Below are positions 49,605 to 58,329 of a stretch of 64,000 nt of DNA, in pieces. Origin of the DNA: Bacillota bacterium (GTDB taxonomy: Bacteria; Bacillota; Clostridia; Acetivibrionales; JANLFN01); NCBI GenBank assembly GCA_023397675.1, contig JAEWTV010000139.1, positions 186,001-250,000 on the forward strand, written 5' to 3'. The translations under genes were made by a program, and so were the position numbers. Position 1 is the first letter of the stretch. Each line of letters begins with the position of its first letter. Below the pieces are notes generated by a model. The model was given only the letters and a program-made list of their open reading frames with translations, was not told where the DNA came from and ran no database searches.

Positions 49605-49742
49605 ATGGACAAAAATGATTGTGAAAGCGGCATAATACCGTTTTGTTTAGAGCTTAGTGAAAGGGAACATTCCGCAGATTATGATATTACTTTTATTGAG
49701 TTTATAGAGCTTTGCGGATTGTTTTTTAAGAATGATTTATAG
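49605..49742 (+). CDS. Small 45-residue acidic protein (uncharacterised)
   Basis: A short frame MDKNDCESGIIPFCLELSER... to FIELCGLFFKNDL follows GerW by 9 nt with an AAGG ribosome site 7 nt ahead. The product is acidic with three Cys residues and ends hydrophobic. No family is recognised. Its position before the operon's terminator makes it a plausible last gene of the ECF unit. Confidence 0.5.
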   Translation: MDKNDCESGIIPFCLELSEREHSADYDITFIEFIELCGLFFKNDL

Positions 49743-49755
49743 TAAGAGCACAGGA

Positions 49756-49783
49756 AGGTACAGGTAAAGCCTGTACTTTTTTT
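49756..49783 (+). terminator. Intrinsic terminator of the ECF-sigma operon
   Basis: GTACAGG/CCTGTAC stem with TAAAG loop and TTTTTTT tail. Confidence 0.88.
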
Positions 49784-49961
49784 GTGCATTTTGCATATTA
49801 ATTCGAATTATAAAGATAATCTAAATAATGGGAAGTTAATTTGGAATGCAAGCGAAAAATACCTTTATAGAGGAATTTACAGTACACTTTTGTTGTATAA
49901 TAATTTATTTTTGGAAGTATTATTTTTTTAGTTTAATTGAATTGTAGAGAGGCATATGTTG

Positions 49962-50864
49962 ATGACTGTCTTATACAGGTTGACGGGCAATATATTAAAA
50001 GAAAGATTTCCAGGGCTTGCGTTGAAATTCTATAGACGTGACTATAATTCATGCAACGGGAAACAGAACTCTGATCTGCTTCTTGATATGGCTGTTTCTT
50101 ATGACAAGACAGGCGACTTTGACAATGCATTGAGAATGTACAATGAAATTATTTCATCTGATCCAAAGGATGCAAGAGCTTATTACGGGGTGGCTGTACT
50201 TTATGATACTAGAAAAGACCTTTCATCTGCAGTTCAATTTTATAAAAAAGCTATTGAAATAAATCCGGACTACAGCAGAGCGCATTTTTTTCTTGCTAAT
50301 GCCTTGGATGAGCTTGGGGAAAAGGAAGCAGCCATTGAAAGTTATAAAAGCGTTATTAGAATTAAACCAGAAGATTTCTGGGCACACAACAATCTTGGTG
50401 TTATTTATGAGGAAACCGGACGGGATAATGAAGCCCTTGAAATGTTCAGAAAGTGTATATTAATTAATCCGAACCATTACAAAGCGCTTTTCAATATGGG
50501 TGTTATAATGAATAAAATTGGTTATAAGGAGAAGGCAATCGACTATTACAGCCAGTCTATAAATCGTAATATGAAATATCCTTACAGTTACCTGAACCTT
50601 GCGGTCATCCATAAAAATGAAGGCAACTATTCCAAGGCTATCGAAATATTAAGCAACGGGATACAGAATATAAAGAATGCTGATTTCCTCTATTATAATC
50701 GTGCTTGCTTTAATTCATTGACAAATAACCTGGAATGTGCCCTTAAGGATCTTCTCGTTGCGGCAGAACTGAATCCGAAGCTTATAGAATACATGAAAAA
50801 AGACGAAGACCTTATACCTGTCAAATCATTAGATACATATAAAAAGTTTTTTGAAAAGAGTTGA
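49962..50864 (+). CDS. Tetratricopeptide-repeat protein
   Basis: 300 residues made of about seven TPR units, e.g. AVSYDKTGDFDNALRMYNEI, AVLYDTRKDLSSAVQFYKKAI and LGVIYEETGRDNEALEMFRKC, each with the Gly/Ala and Tyr/Pro positions of the repeat. It is a protein-binding scaffold; no enzyme domain is present and no signal peptide is seen. ATG 49962 is preferred over ATG 49956 because AGAGG lies 9 nt ahead of it and only 3 nt ahead of the other. The partner is unknown. Confidence 0.82.
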   Translation: MTVLYRLTGNILKERFPGLALKFYRRDYNSCNGKQNSDLLLDMAVSYDKTGDFDNALRMYNEIISSDPKDARAYYGVAVLYDTRKDLSSAVQFYKKAIEINPDYSRAHFFLANALDELGEKEAAIESYKSVIRIKPEDFWAHNNLGVIYEETGRDNEALEMFRKCILINPNHYKALFNMGVIMNKIGYKEKAIDYYSQSINRNMKYPYSYLNLAVIHKNEGNYSKAIEILSNGIQNIKNADFLYYNRACFNSLTNNLECALKDLLVAAELNPKLIEYMKKDEDLIPVKSLDTYKKFFEKS

Positions 50865-50958
50865 ACTAAGTAAGATTTGATACTGACTTTACACTTTCCA
50901 AGTAAAATGATAAAATGTGGCTATTTTAGTGCTATTTTTTTGTAACAATTGGGGGATT

Positions 50959-52104
50959 ATGAGGTCAAAACAGGAACGTTTAATATATATCGACAACTTA
51001 AGAATCCTGATGATAGTTTTTGTTGTAATGATACATCTTGCAGTAACCTATAGCGGCTTTGGAGGGTGGTATTACAAAGAAGGAAAATCTTTGGATTACT
51101 TCTCTTCAATAGTTTTTTCTTTCTTTCAATCCTTTACGCAAGGATATTTTATGGGTTTCCTTTTCCTGATTTCCGGATATTTTGTTCCTGGGGCATATGA
51201 TAAAAAAGGTTTCAGCAAGTTTATCAAGGATAGGTTTATACGTTTGGGAATTCCAACTTTGATATATATGCTTATAATTAACCCTGTTATAATGTATTTC
51301 ATACTTCAAAGTGACTTTTTTGGAAGTTCAAACATGTTTGCCGATTATATCCATTATATTACCAGCTTCAACTTTTTAGGGTGGTCCGGCCCATTATGGT
51401 TTGCGTTCGCACTGCTAATATTTAATGTTGTATATGCTTTCGTACGGCGCTTTCAGCACAAAAACAATAAGGAAAAGTCCAGGGTTAAGGATTTTCCTAA
51501 ATTTAAAAAGTTAATATACTTGATAATAATTATTGCTTTTACAGCTTTTATAATTAGAACCAGGCGTCCTATTGGGACTAGCTTTTTAAACATGCAGCTC
51601 TGTTATTTTGCACAGTATATTATACTTTTTATCATTGGATTAAAGTCTTACAGGAATAATTGGTTCTCAGAGATTAAGTATAAAACAGGGGTAAAGTGGA
51701 TTCTATTTTCTTTAACAGTGGGATTTGTTTTATGGGCTGTTATAATGCTTGCCAGCGGGGCATCAGAAGGAAACCAGGATATAAACGGAGGCTTGCATTG
51801 GCAAAGTGCGGCTTATGCATTATGGGAATCCTTTGTTTCAGTTGGAATGTCCGTTGGAATTATAGCACTATTTAAAGAGAAATATAATAAGCAGAATAAA
51901 CTTGTTAAGGCATTATCCGATAGCTCTTTTGCTGTTTATATGTTTCATGCACCAATTATAATTACTATCACCCTTTTATTTAAACCGGTTTTATTACCTC
52001 CTTTAGTTAAGTTCATAATTATGTGTATTGTTTCTATTCCGATATGCTTTATTTTAAGCCATTTCATTTTTAAAAGAATTCCTCTATTAAAAAAGGTAAT
52101 TTAA
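50959..52104 (+). CDS. Acyltransferase-3 family membrane protein
   Basis: 381 residues with ten or so membrane helices. The N-terminus is the acyltransferase-3 signature: YIDNLRILMIVFVVMIHLAV, with the catalytic His in MIHLAV. GFLFLISGYFVPG and WSGPLWFAFALLIFNVVY follow, and FAVYMFHAPIIITITLLF is late. These enzymes O-acetylate sugars or lipids at the outer face of the membrane. ATG 50959 follows GGGGG; the frame opens earlier. The substrate is unknown. Confidence 0.85.
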   Translation: MRSKQERLIYIDNLRILMIVFVVMIHLAVTYSGFGGWYYKEGKSLDYFSSIVFSFFQSFTQGYFMGFLFLISGYFVPGAYDKKGFSKFIKDRFIRLGIPTLIYMLIINPVIMYFILQSDFFGSSNMFADYIHYITSFNFLGWSGPLWFAFALLIFNVVYAFVRRFQHKNNKEKSRVKDFPKFKKLIYLIIIIAFTAFIIRTRRPIGTSFLNMQLCYFAQYIILFIIGLKSYRNNWFSEIKYKTGVKWILFSLTVGFVLWAVIMLASGASEGNQDINGGLHWQSAAYALWESFVSVGMSVGIIALFKEKYNKQNKLVKALSDSSFAVYMFHAPIIITITLLFKPVLLPPLVKFIIMCIVSIPICFILSHFIFKRIPLLKKVI

Positions 52105-52123
52105 TATTTAATCTAGGCTATAA

Positions 52124-52170
52124 AAAACCTGATAGTTTCAATAGTAAGCAAAAACTGTCAGGTTTTATTT
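52124..52170 (+). terminator. Intrinsic terminator
   Basis: AAAACCTGATAGTTT/AAAACTGTCAGGTTTT imperfect stem with a 13-nt loop and ATTT tail. Confidence 0.7.
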
Positions 52171-52213
52171 ATTTACTTATGATACCATAATGTCAGACAC
52201 GGGGGAGATACGA

Positions 52214-53098
52214 ATGAATTATCCTGAGCTTATACAAAAATCAATTGATTTTATTGAGCAAAATCTTGTGGGTGATATTTGTGTAGAGGATGCTGCACGT
52301 GAAGCAGCCTGTTCACTGTATCATTACCACCGTGTTTTTACAGCACTTGTTGGTATTACACCGGGAGAATACATTCGTAAAAGGCGTTTTTCATATGCTG
52401 TACATGATATTCTTTTTACTGACGGCCGTGTATTGGATATTGCTCTCAAATATGGATACGAGTCTCCGGAATCATTTACCCGTGCCTTTCGGAAAGCTTA
52501 TGGGCAGCCGCCTGCCATTGCAAGGCGAATACGCCCCGACCTTAATTGTTTTGGGGCAGTTAATCTTATTGAAAATGGAACTATAAAAAGTATTGGAGGT
52601 ATTAATGTGAATTATTCAATTATAGAAAAACCAGTTTTTTATGTAGCTGGAAAAGGCATTACTCTTGGAAGTGATATTGAATCAAACCAGAAGAGGATAC
52701 CACTGTTTTGGGATGAAGTTTGTTCTGATGGGTGTATTGAAAGTATCCTGGCGGAAAAGGTGGTCAATCCTGGAGTTACTCTGGGTATATGCCTTGATTA
52801 CAATGAGTCCGGTGGGTTTACCTACTTTATCGGGGTGGAAGTTAATACAAGGGATGGGCTTCCGGAAGGGCTTGAAATTAAGGAAATTCCAGCTGCAAAG
52901 TATGCTGTATTTACTGCAAAAGGTCTGATTCCATCTTCGGTGCAGCAGGCTCTTGGTGAAATTTATGGGAAATGGTTCCCATCCTCAGAATATACAAGGG
53001 ATGAAAAACCTGATTTTGAATGGTATGATGAAAACCGTACTAAGCTTGCAGAATCGGCTGAATTAGCTGAAGTAGATTTATATATTCCGGTAAAATAA
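52214..53098 (+). CDS. AraC-family regulator with GyrI-like effector domain
   Basis: 294 residues. The N-terminal double helix-turn-helix is EDAAREAACSLYHYHRVF and ALKYGYESPESFTRAFRKAYGQPP; the C-terminal GyrI-like domain (about 135-294) ends IPAAKYAVFTAKGLIPSSVQ, with SSEYTRDEKPDFEWYD and AEVDLYIPVK as the final strands. Such Rob/BmrR-type proteins activate efflux or detoxification genes on binding cationic drugs. ATG 52214 has GGGGGAG 8 nt ahead. A decayed copy of the last 33 codons lies at 54738-54836. Confidence 0.9.
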   Translation: MNYPELIQKSIDFIEQNLVGDICVEDAAREAACSLYHYHRVFTALVGITPGEYIRKRRFSYAVHDILFTDGRVLDIALKYGYESPESFTRAFRKAYGQPPAIARRIRPDLNCFGAVNLIENGTIKSIGGINVNYSIIEKPVFYVAGKGITLGSDIESNQKRIPLFWDEVCSDGCIESILAEKVVNPGVTLGICLDYNESGGFTYFIGVEVNTRDGLPEGLEIKEIPAAKYAVFTAKGLIPSSVQQALGEIYGKWFPSSEYTRDEKPDFEWYDENRTKLAESAELAEVDLYIPVK

Positions 53099-53136
53099 AT
53101 TCTACCATAAGAGTTATAAAAATTCTGGAGGACAAG

Positions 53137-53247
53137 ATGAATACAAACGTTCCAGTACAGAAACCTCAATCGTCAAAAGTAGAAAAGCTTATAACTAGGA
53201 GTAGAATTCTAAATAAAGATACGAATATTAACATTTACCTGCCATGA
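53137..53247 (+). CDS. Short 36-residue ORF, possibly a truncated gene
   Basis: ATG 53137 has an excellent GGAGG 6 nt ahead. The frame reads MNTNVPVQKPQSSKVEKLI, then ...LNKDTNINIYLP and a stop. The end resembles the first strand of an alpha/beta-hydrolase (NINIYLP) but the rest of such a gene is missing. It may be a small real gene or the 5' end of a truncated one. The region after it (53248-53313) shows nothing. Confidence 0.35.
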   Translation: MNTNVPVQKPQSSKVEKLITRSRILNKDTNINIYLP

Positions 53248-53313
53248 TTAAAAAGAATTTATAAATATTTAATATACAAACTTATAAGTCTAATTTTACA
53301 AGAAGGGGTATGA

Positions 53314-53733
53314 ATGGAAGTTACAAAAAAATCATTATTCAAGTATGTGGATTGTATACAATTTTACGTACCTAACCTACAAGAAGGAATTGATTATTAT
53401 TGCAAAAGCTTGGGCTTAAGAATCATTTGGAAATCAGATTCAGCAGTAGGTCTTGGAATGGATGAGAGTATAACTGAAGTCGTTATTCAAAATGAGCGAA
53501 ATGAGCAAGAAATTGATATTAAAGTAGACTCAGTAATTAACGCGATCGTGGAAATTGAAAAGGCTGGTGGTAAAATTTTATATGGGCCTTTTGACATCAA
53601 AATTGGAAAGTGTGCTGTTGTAAAAGACCCTTGGAATAATAAATATGTAATATTAGATTCTACAAAAGGAATATTTATTACTGACAGTGATGGTAATATT
53701 ATCGGGCAGGATAATCCAGTTAACAAACCTTAA
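53314..53733 (+). CDS. VOC-family (glyoxalase/bleomycin-resistance-like) protein
   Basis: 139 residues with a vicinal-oxygen-chelate fold: CIQFYVPNLQEGIDYYCKSLGLRII (first beta-alpha-beta unit with Tyr-Tyr) and VEIEKAGGKILYGPFDIKIGKCAVVKDPWNNKYVILD (second unit). Family members bind metals and small toxins or catalyse isomerisation. The metal-ligand residues are not clear in the second half. AAGGGG lies 8 nt ahead. Its neighbour is a transglutaminase-like gene; a shared task is not evident. Confidence 0.82.
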   Translation: MEVTKKSLFKYVDCIQFYVPNLQEGIDYYCKSLGLRIIWKSDSAVGLGMDESITEVVIQNERNEQEIDIKVDSVINAIVEIEKAGGKILYGPFDIKIGKCAVVKDPWNNKYVILDSTKGIFITDSDGNIIGQDNPVNKP

Positions 53734-53786
53734 ACTTATGTAAATAACGTATTGTAATATAACATATTCAATTTAGGAGTATAAAA

Positions 53787-54707
53787 ATGAGAAATGATAT
53801 TTTAAATCATTATTTAGAAACAGGCACATACACTTATTCAGGTTTGTACGCAGATTATTTCAAAAAATTGCCGACTGATATTAATGAGCTTGGGAATCTT
53901 ATATGTACACAAGTAATACATCGTATAACATTACATCAAGGGAATACAGGAGCTAATGAAAATTTAATTTATGGTGATATGACAAACTATCCTTGGTATC
54001 GGCTTCGTTGTGAAGACGATGTTTTGTCAACTGCCACCGCAATGACAGCAGAACTTTTTAGATTAGATAAAAGAGGATTTACCTTCCAAAGAGCAATTGA
54101 GAATAAAATAGTAGTTACTTGCAGGTATGTGTCAGTATTAATGTCTTCAATTTTAAAAGCAAAAGGAATTCCTTGCCGTTCAAGAGCTGGATTTGCTCCA
54201 TATTTTAATAAAAATCAAAGTTGGGACCACTGGATTAATCAATACTGGAATAGTGATGCGAACAGATGGATCAGCTTTGATGCTGATGCTTTTTTTTGTG
54301 AAGAAGATTTAGGATTCAATCAGTTCGATATTCCAACAGATAAGTTTGATTGGTCAGGTAGAGCTTGGATTGATATAAGAAAAGGCAAAGTTGATGGGGC
54401 ACGCTTTATTTATGCAGATGGTTTAGGTACAAACTCATTAAAAGCTGTAATAAGAGGAATATTTTATGACTTTCATTCACTTATGAATAATGAAATATCA
54501 TATAAATTCCAGCCATCTTATATAGATGATAAATTTCATAACTTAACTGAAAAAGATTTTTCAGAGATTGATATTTTGGCAAATTTGCTTTTAGACCCTG
54601 ATAAAAACTTTGATAAACTTGTCGAAATTTGGAACACAAACCGTAAGTATCGTATCTTAAACAGCCCATTGGTTGGTGACTGGGACCACTTACAATACAT
54701 TACCTAA
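53787..54707 (+). CDS. Transglutaminase-like cysteine protease-fold protein
   Basis: 306 residues. The core triad is visible: Cys112 in VVTCRYVSVLMSSILKAKG, His148 in SWDHWINQYWN and Asp165 in WISFDADAF, in the order Cys-His-Asp of transglutaminase-like domains. GIPCRSRAGFAPY lies between. No signal peptide is seen, so it acts in the cytoplasm. Bacterial members are often proteases, amidases or peptide-crosslinkers; the substrate is unknown. The ribosome site TAGGAG is 8 nt ahead. Codon use is more AT-rich than in neighbours, as is the VOC gene, suggesting shared acquisition. Confidence 0.8.
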   Translation: MRNDILNHYLETGTYTYSGLYADYFKKLPTDINELGNLICTQVIHRITLHQGNTGANENLIYGDMTNYPWYRLRCEDDVLSTATAMTAELFRLDKRGFTFQRAIENKIVVTCRYVSVLMSSILKAKGIPCRSRAGFAPYFNKNQSWDHWINQYWNSDANRWISFDADAFFCEEDLGFNQFDIPTDKFDWSGRAWIDIRKGKVDGARFIYADGLGTNSLKAVIRGIFYDFHSLMNNEISYKFQPSYIDDKFHNLTEKDFSEIDILANLLLDPDKNFDKLVEIWNTNRKYRILNSPLVGDWDHLQYIT

Positions 54708-54737
54708 TTCTGTAGAATTATATTGATACATTTTAAT

Positions 54738-54836
54738 ATGAAAAGGGCTGAAAAACCGGGTTTTGAATAGTACGATGAAAGCTGCATAAAAACACCTGAA
54801 ACTTGTGAAGTCGATTTGTATATTCCGGCAAAGTAA
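54738..54836 (+). pseudogene. Decayed GyrI-like C-terminal fragment
   Basis: The frame after ATG 54738 reads AEKPGFE, then a TAG stop, then YDESCIKTPETCEVDLYIPAK and a stop. This matches the end of the AraC-GyrI gene (DEKPDFEWYDENRTKL...AEVDLYIPVK), with the stop replacing the conserved Trp. It is the remnant of a paralogous or duplicated gene tail. Confidence 0.75.
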
Positions 54837-54853
54837 GGTTTTTAAGAAACAGA

Positions 54854-54886
54854 GGCTCCTGCTTTTATTAAGCAGGAGTCTTTTCC
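54854..54886 (+). terminator. Intrinsic terminator after the GyrI fragment
   Basis: GGCTCCTGCTT/AAGCAGGAGTC stem with TTATT loop and TTTT tail. Confidence 0.82.
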
Positions 54887-55009
54887 TGCTTGCAGCAATA
54901 AAAAATGACATTTGTCATACTGTGTTGTTCTGCAAGTCACTATATTGCTATATATCTTTGTATTATTATTATCCTGTAAACTTCAAATAAATAGCAGGAG
55001 GACTTATTT

Positions 55010-55942
55010 ATGATAGTTGAAGTAAAAAATCTTGTCAAAAGATATAAGGATGTTCTGGCAGTTGATAATGTAAATTTGGCTATAGAAGAGGGAGAAATAT
55101 TCGGCCTTCTAGGCCCTAATGGAGCAGGAAAAACTACAACCATAAGTATTCTTACCGGTTTGGTCAGAAGTGACAGCGGGGAAATCAAAATATTTGATAA
55201 GGACTTAAAAACTAATGAGATGGAAATAAAGCATCAACTAGGTATGGTACCACAGGATATTGCTGTTTTTGATGATCTGACAGCCTGGGAAAACCTGAGC
55301 TATTTCGGAAAGCTATATGGACTTAAAGGCTCAATGCTAAAGGAAAGAGTTGAAGAGGCACTGGAGTTTACCGGATTGGTTGAAAAAAGGGACAGCTATC
55401 CTAAAAAATTCTCTGGAGGAATGAAAAGAAGGTTAAATATTGCATGTGCGGTAATGCACCATCCAAAGCTGATTATACTGGATGAACCTACAGTAGGCAT
55501 TGACCCCCAATCCAGAAACCATATCCTCGAATCAATCAAGAAGTTGAATAAACTAGGCTCCACTGTTATCTATACCTCTCATTACATGGAGGAGGTTGAT
55601 GAAATATGTACCAAAATAGCAATAATGGATCACGGCAGAGTTATTGCGAAAGGAACCGCAGATGAATTGAAGAACTTTGTAGCTGTAGATGAAAAAGTTA
55701 CAGCAGAACTGTCATCTGTTAATTTCACAATAGTAGATAACATAAAGAAAATCCGTGGAGTTAAGGATTGCACTATCACTGGGAAACAACTTGTTGTAAT
55801 ATCCGGGAAACACAGTAAAAACCTTGGAAGCATCATTAACGCAATTTCGGAGACTGACTCGGAAATTCTCTCGTTAAATGCCGAAAAACCGACACTGGAA
55901 GGTGTTTTCCTGACACTTACCGGAAGAAAATTAAGGGATTGA
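55010..55942 (+). CDS. ABC exporter ATP-binding protein
   Basis: 310 residues. Walker A LGPNGAGKTTTISIL, Q-loop GMVPQDIAVFDDLTAWE, signature FSGGMKRRLNIACAV, Walker B LIILDEPTVGIDPQ, H-loop YTSHYMEE. A C-terminal extension of about 90 residues is DrrA-like. GGAGG lies 10 nt ahead of the ATG. It is the first gene of an ATPase, permease, permease unit and should power both. Confidence 0.92.
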   Translation: MIVEVKNLVKRYKDVLAVDNVNLAIEEGEIFGLLGPNGAGKTTTISILTGLVRSDSGEIKIFDKDLKTNEMEIKHQLGMVPQDIAVFDDLTAWENLSYFGKLYGLKGSMLKERVEEALEFTGLVEKRDSYPKKFSGGMKRRLNIACAVMHHPKLIILDEPTVGIDPQSRNHILESIKKLNKLGSTVIYTSHYMEEVDEICTKIAIMDHGRVIAKGTADELKNFVAVDEKVTAELSSVNFTIVDNIKKIRGVKDCTITGKQLVVISGKHSKNLGSIINAISETDSEILSLNAEKPTLEGVFLTLTGRKLRD

Positions 55943-55953
55943 GGTGTGTGAAA

Positions 55954-57066
55954 ATGAGAATCCTGAATATTTCATACTATACTTTCCTCAAAAATATAAG
56001 AGATTGGAAGTATATAATGCTTTTGATTATTGCTCCCCTAATAACTATATTGCTAACAGGATATAGTACAAACAATATTGATGAACATAGAAAAACGCTG
56101 AAGTCGGTTATAGCTGTATATAGTGAAGATAAGGGAGAAATATCGGACAAATTTTATGCATTGCTCAAATCGCCGGACGTTGGAAAAGCATTCGATGTCA
56201 GGTATGAGTCGTCTTATAATGACGGCTATAATACGGTACTGTATGGAAAAGCAGATACATTTATATACTTGGAAAAAGGGCTTTCGAAAAATTATAATTC
56301 TGGAAGTAACACAGGTATAAAGGTATTCAGTGATAATGGAATGCCAGCTGCCAAGCTTTTGTTAGAAAGTTTTGAAAACTCTTTAAATACAATTAATACT
56401 TTGAATGCAATAGAGCTAAAACCTGTTATTTCTGAGGTCCCTAATACTATAAAGGATGTAGCTGTACCTCCCATTGGGGATACTCCAAGCGGGCTTGATC
56501 GGTGGACATATCTTAACATACTTCTTTTCCTTTTATACGGTGCACTGCTTGGAAGTTTCGAGGTGATTAACGGGGTAAGGGAAAATACTCTGCTTAGATT
56601 CAATGTAGCTCCGATAGGAAAGTATTCCAACGTAACCGGACATTTCCTAGGCAGTTCATTTACACTCTTTTTATGCTCAATAGTTACCATTTTTGCATCG
56701 AAATTTCTTTTTGGTTCAAACTGGGACGGAAACATTTTAATAATACTTATATCTTACCTGTTATACTCATCTATATCCATTTCGCTTGGAATGCTATTGG
56801 GGTATTTAACTAAAAAAGTAAGCATATGTACGTTAGTTATTTTATGTGTAAATGTATTGTTGGTAAATGCATCAAATGCTTTATCACCAGATGAAGGATT
56901 TTTCAAATATGTAAATATAGTTAGTCCAATAAATAATGTTTATAAAGCAATTAAAAACACGATATTTTTAGGCTCAGATAATTTGATGCCTGTAGCAGTC
57001 CTTTTAATAGAAGCAGTCTTGTTTTTTGCATTAACTGCAGCGGCAGGAAGGAGGAGATCAGCATGA
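55954..57066 (+). CDS. ABC-2 exporter permease
   Basis: 370 residues. N-terminal helix (IMLLIIAPLITILLTGY), an extracellular domain (about 40-190) and five or six C-terminal helices; GVRENTLLRFNVAPIGKYS and SFTLFLCSIVTIFASKFLF fit ABC-2 (LolCDE/YhaP-unlike, DrrB-like) permeases. GAGGTG lies 7 nt before ATG 55954. It ends in an ATGA overlap with the next permease. Confidence 0.85.
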   Translation: MRILNISYYTFLKNIRDWKYIMLLIIAPLITILLTGYSTNNIDEHRKTLKSVIAVYSEDKGEISDKFYALLKSPDVGKAFDVRYESSYNDGYNTVLYGKADTFIYLEKGLSKNYNSGSNTGIKVFSDNGMPAAKLLLESFENSLNTINTLNAIELKPVISEVPNTIKDVAVPPIGDTPSGLDRWTYLNILLFLLYGALLGSFEVINGVRENTLLRFNVAPIGKYSNVTGHFLGSSFTLFLCSIVTIFASKFLFGSNWDGNILIILISYLLYSSISISLGMLLGYLTKKVSICTLVILCVNVLLVNASNALSPDEGFFKYVNIVSPINNVYKAIKNTIFLGSDNLMPVAVLLIEAVLFFALTAAAGRRRSA

Positions 57067-58166
57067 TAGTACTTGCAAATAATCTTAAAAGAATTTTTAA
57101 GAATAAGATACAACTGTTGGTTATATTAATACTTCCATCCATTTTCCTGACGCTTATTGCATTATACATGGCACCAGACTCAACAACCAACAATGCCAGT
57201 ATTATTGATATGGACAAAACACAATATACTCAAATGCTCACCCAAGTTCTTGGTAATAAGGCTAAACTTATACAAATTGGTAAAGATGAAATACGGGAAA
57301 GTCTGGATGGATTGAATACAGATTATGTGCTGGTTATAGACAAGGGCTTTACTCAACGACTCATTAATGGAGAAGACGTTAAAATCAACGGGTATTACCT
57401 TGAAAACTCTGTTAAGTCGTCAGCAATCCGTGAATTTGTCAAAAGTTATATAAACTCTTCAAGGACAATTGCATTAAGTGCCAATAGAAATGCTGAAAAA
57501 TTCTATGAAGGTATGAAAATATATCAGGCTAAGGACCAGGGAATGGACTTCAATTTAATAACCGGTAAAAACAGAAATTCGTCCTATATGACTCTTGGTA
57601 TTCTGTTGATGTTTATGTTATTCTCATCAGTAGTTTATACAGCACAAATTCTTAACGACAAGGAAAACCGCACGTTTTACAGGACAATAACGGCACCTGT
57701 ATCATTAAAAAGCTATATGCTTCAAAACATTTTAGTTTTCGTTCTTACATCAATAATACAGGTGACAATAGTGTTTTTTATATTGAAATTCTTAATCGGA
57801 ATATATATGGGAGAAGTATTTATAAAAATGTATCTGCTGTATATTACAGCAGCTGTGCTGTGTGTTTCCTTCGGAGTAGCTGTCAGTTCCATTTCTAAAA
57901 ACACCTTGCAGGCCATTTTCATGGGGTTGTTTATTTCTCTCCCAACAAGTTTTCTGGGTGGATGCTGGTGGGAGAATAGCATGTCGACAGAGGTTATAAG
58001 AACTATAGGAAAGTTTACACCTGTATACTGGATAATGGATGCTGTCGGTAAACTTCTCGACAATGTTGGTTTTTTAGAAGTATCGAAGGATATAGTCATT
58101 GTCCTTATGTTTGCAGTAATACTCTTTTTCTTAGGCACATGGAAAAAGGAGGACATTACTGCTTAG
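57063..58166 (+). CDS. ABC-2 exporter permease
   Basis: 367 residues, same architecture as its neighbour: N-terminal helix, outer domain (SIIDMDKTQYTQMLTQVLG), then helices with SVVYTAQILNDKENRTFYRTI and TSIIQVTIVFFILKF. LPTSFLGGCWWENSMSTEV is a late loop. The pair should form the channel of the exporter. Ends before a terminator at 58180; a histidine kinase-regulator pair follows and may control the operon. Confidence 0.85.
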   Translation: MIVLANNLKRIFKNKIQLLVILILPSIFLTLIALYMAPDSTTNNASIIDMDKTQYTQMLTQVLGNKAKLIQIGKDEIRESLDGLNTDYVLVIDKGFTQRLINGEDVKINGYYLENSVKSSAIREFVKSYINSSRTIALSANRNAEKFYEGMKIYQAKDQGMDFNLITGKNRNSSYMTLGILLMFMLFSSVVYTAQILNDKENRTFYRTITAPVSLKSYMLQNILVFVLTSIIQVTIVFFILKFLIGIYMGEVFIKMYLLYITAAVLCVSFGVAVSSISKNTLQAIFMGLFISLPTSFLGGCWWENSMSTEVIRTIGKFTPVYWIMDAVGKLLDNVGFLEVSKDIVIVLMFAVILFFLGTWKKEDITA

Positions 58167-58179
58167 TTGCTCAAATATC

Positions 58180-58226
58180 AGGAACTGTTTTTGTCTTGTG
58201 ACAATAAGCAGTTCCTTTATTTTTTT
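58180..58226 (+). terminator. Intrinsic terminator of the ABC operon
   Basis: AGGAACTG/CAGTTCCT stem with an inner GTC/GAC pair and a T-rich tail (TTATTTTTTT). Confidence 0.8.
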
Positions 58227-58329
58227 AAAGCATTAATATTAGAATATAAAATAGGGTTTGATAAAGAGCACTGTCGAGATTTTGTTCTATATTTGCTATA
58301 ATATGACTATCAAACCTTTAGGGGTACAT

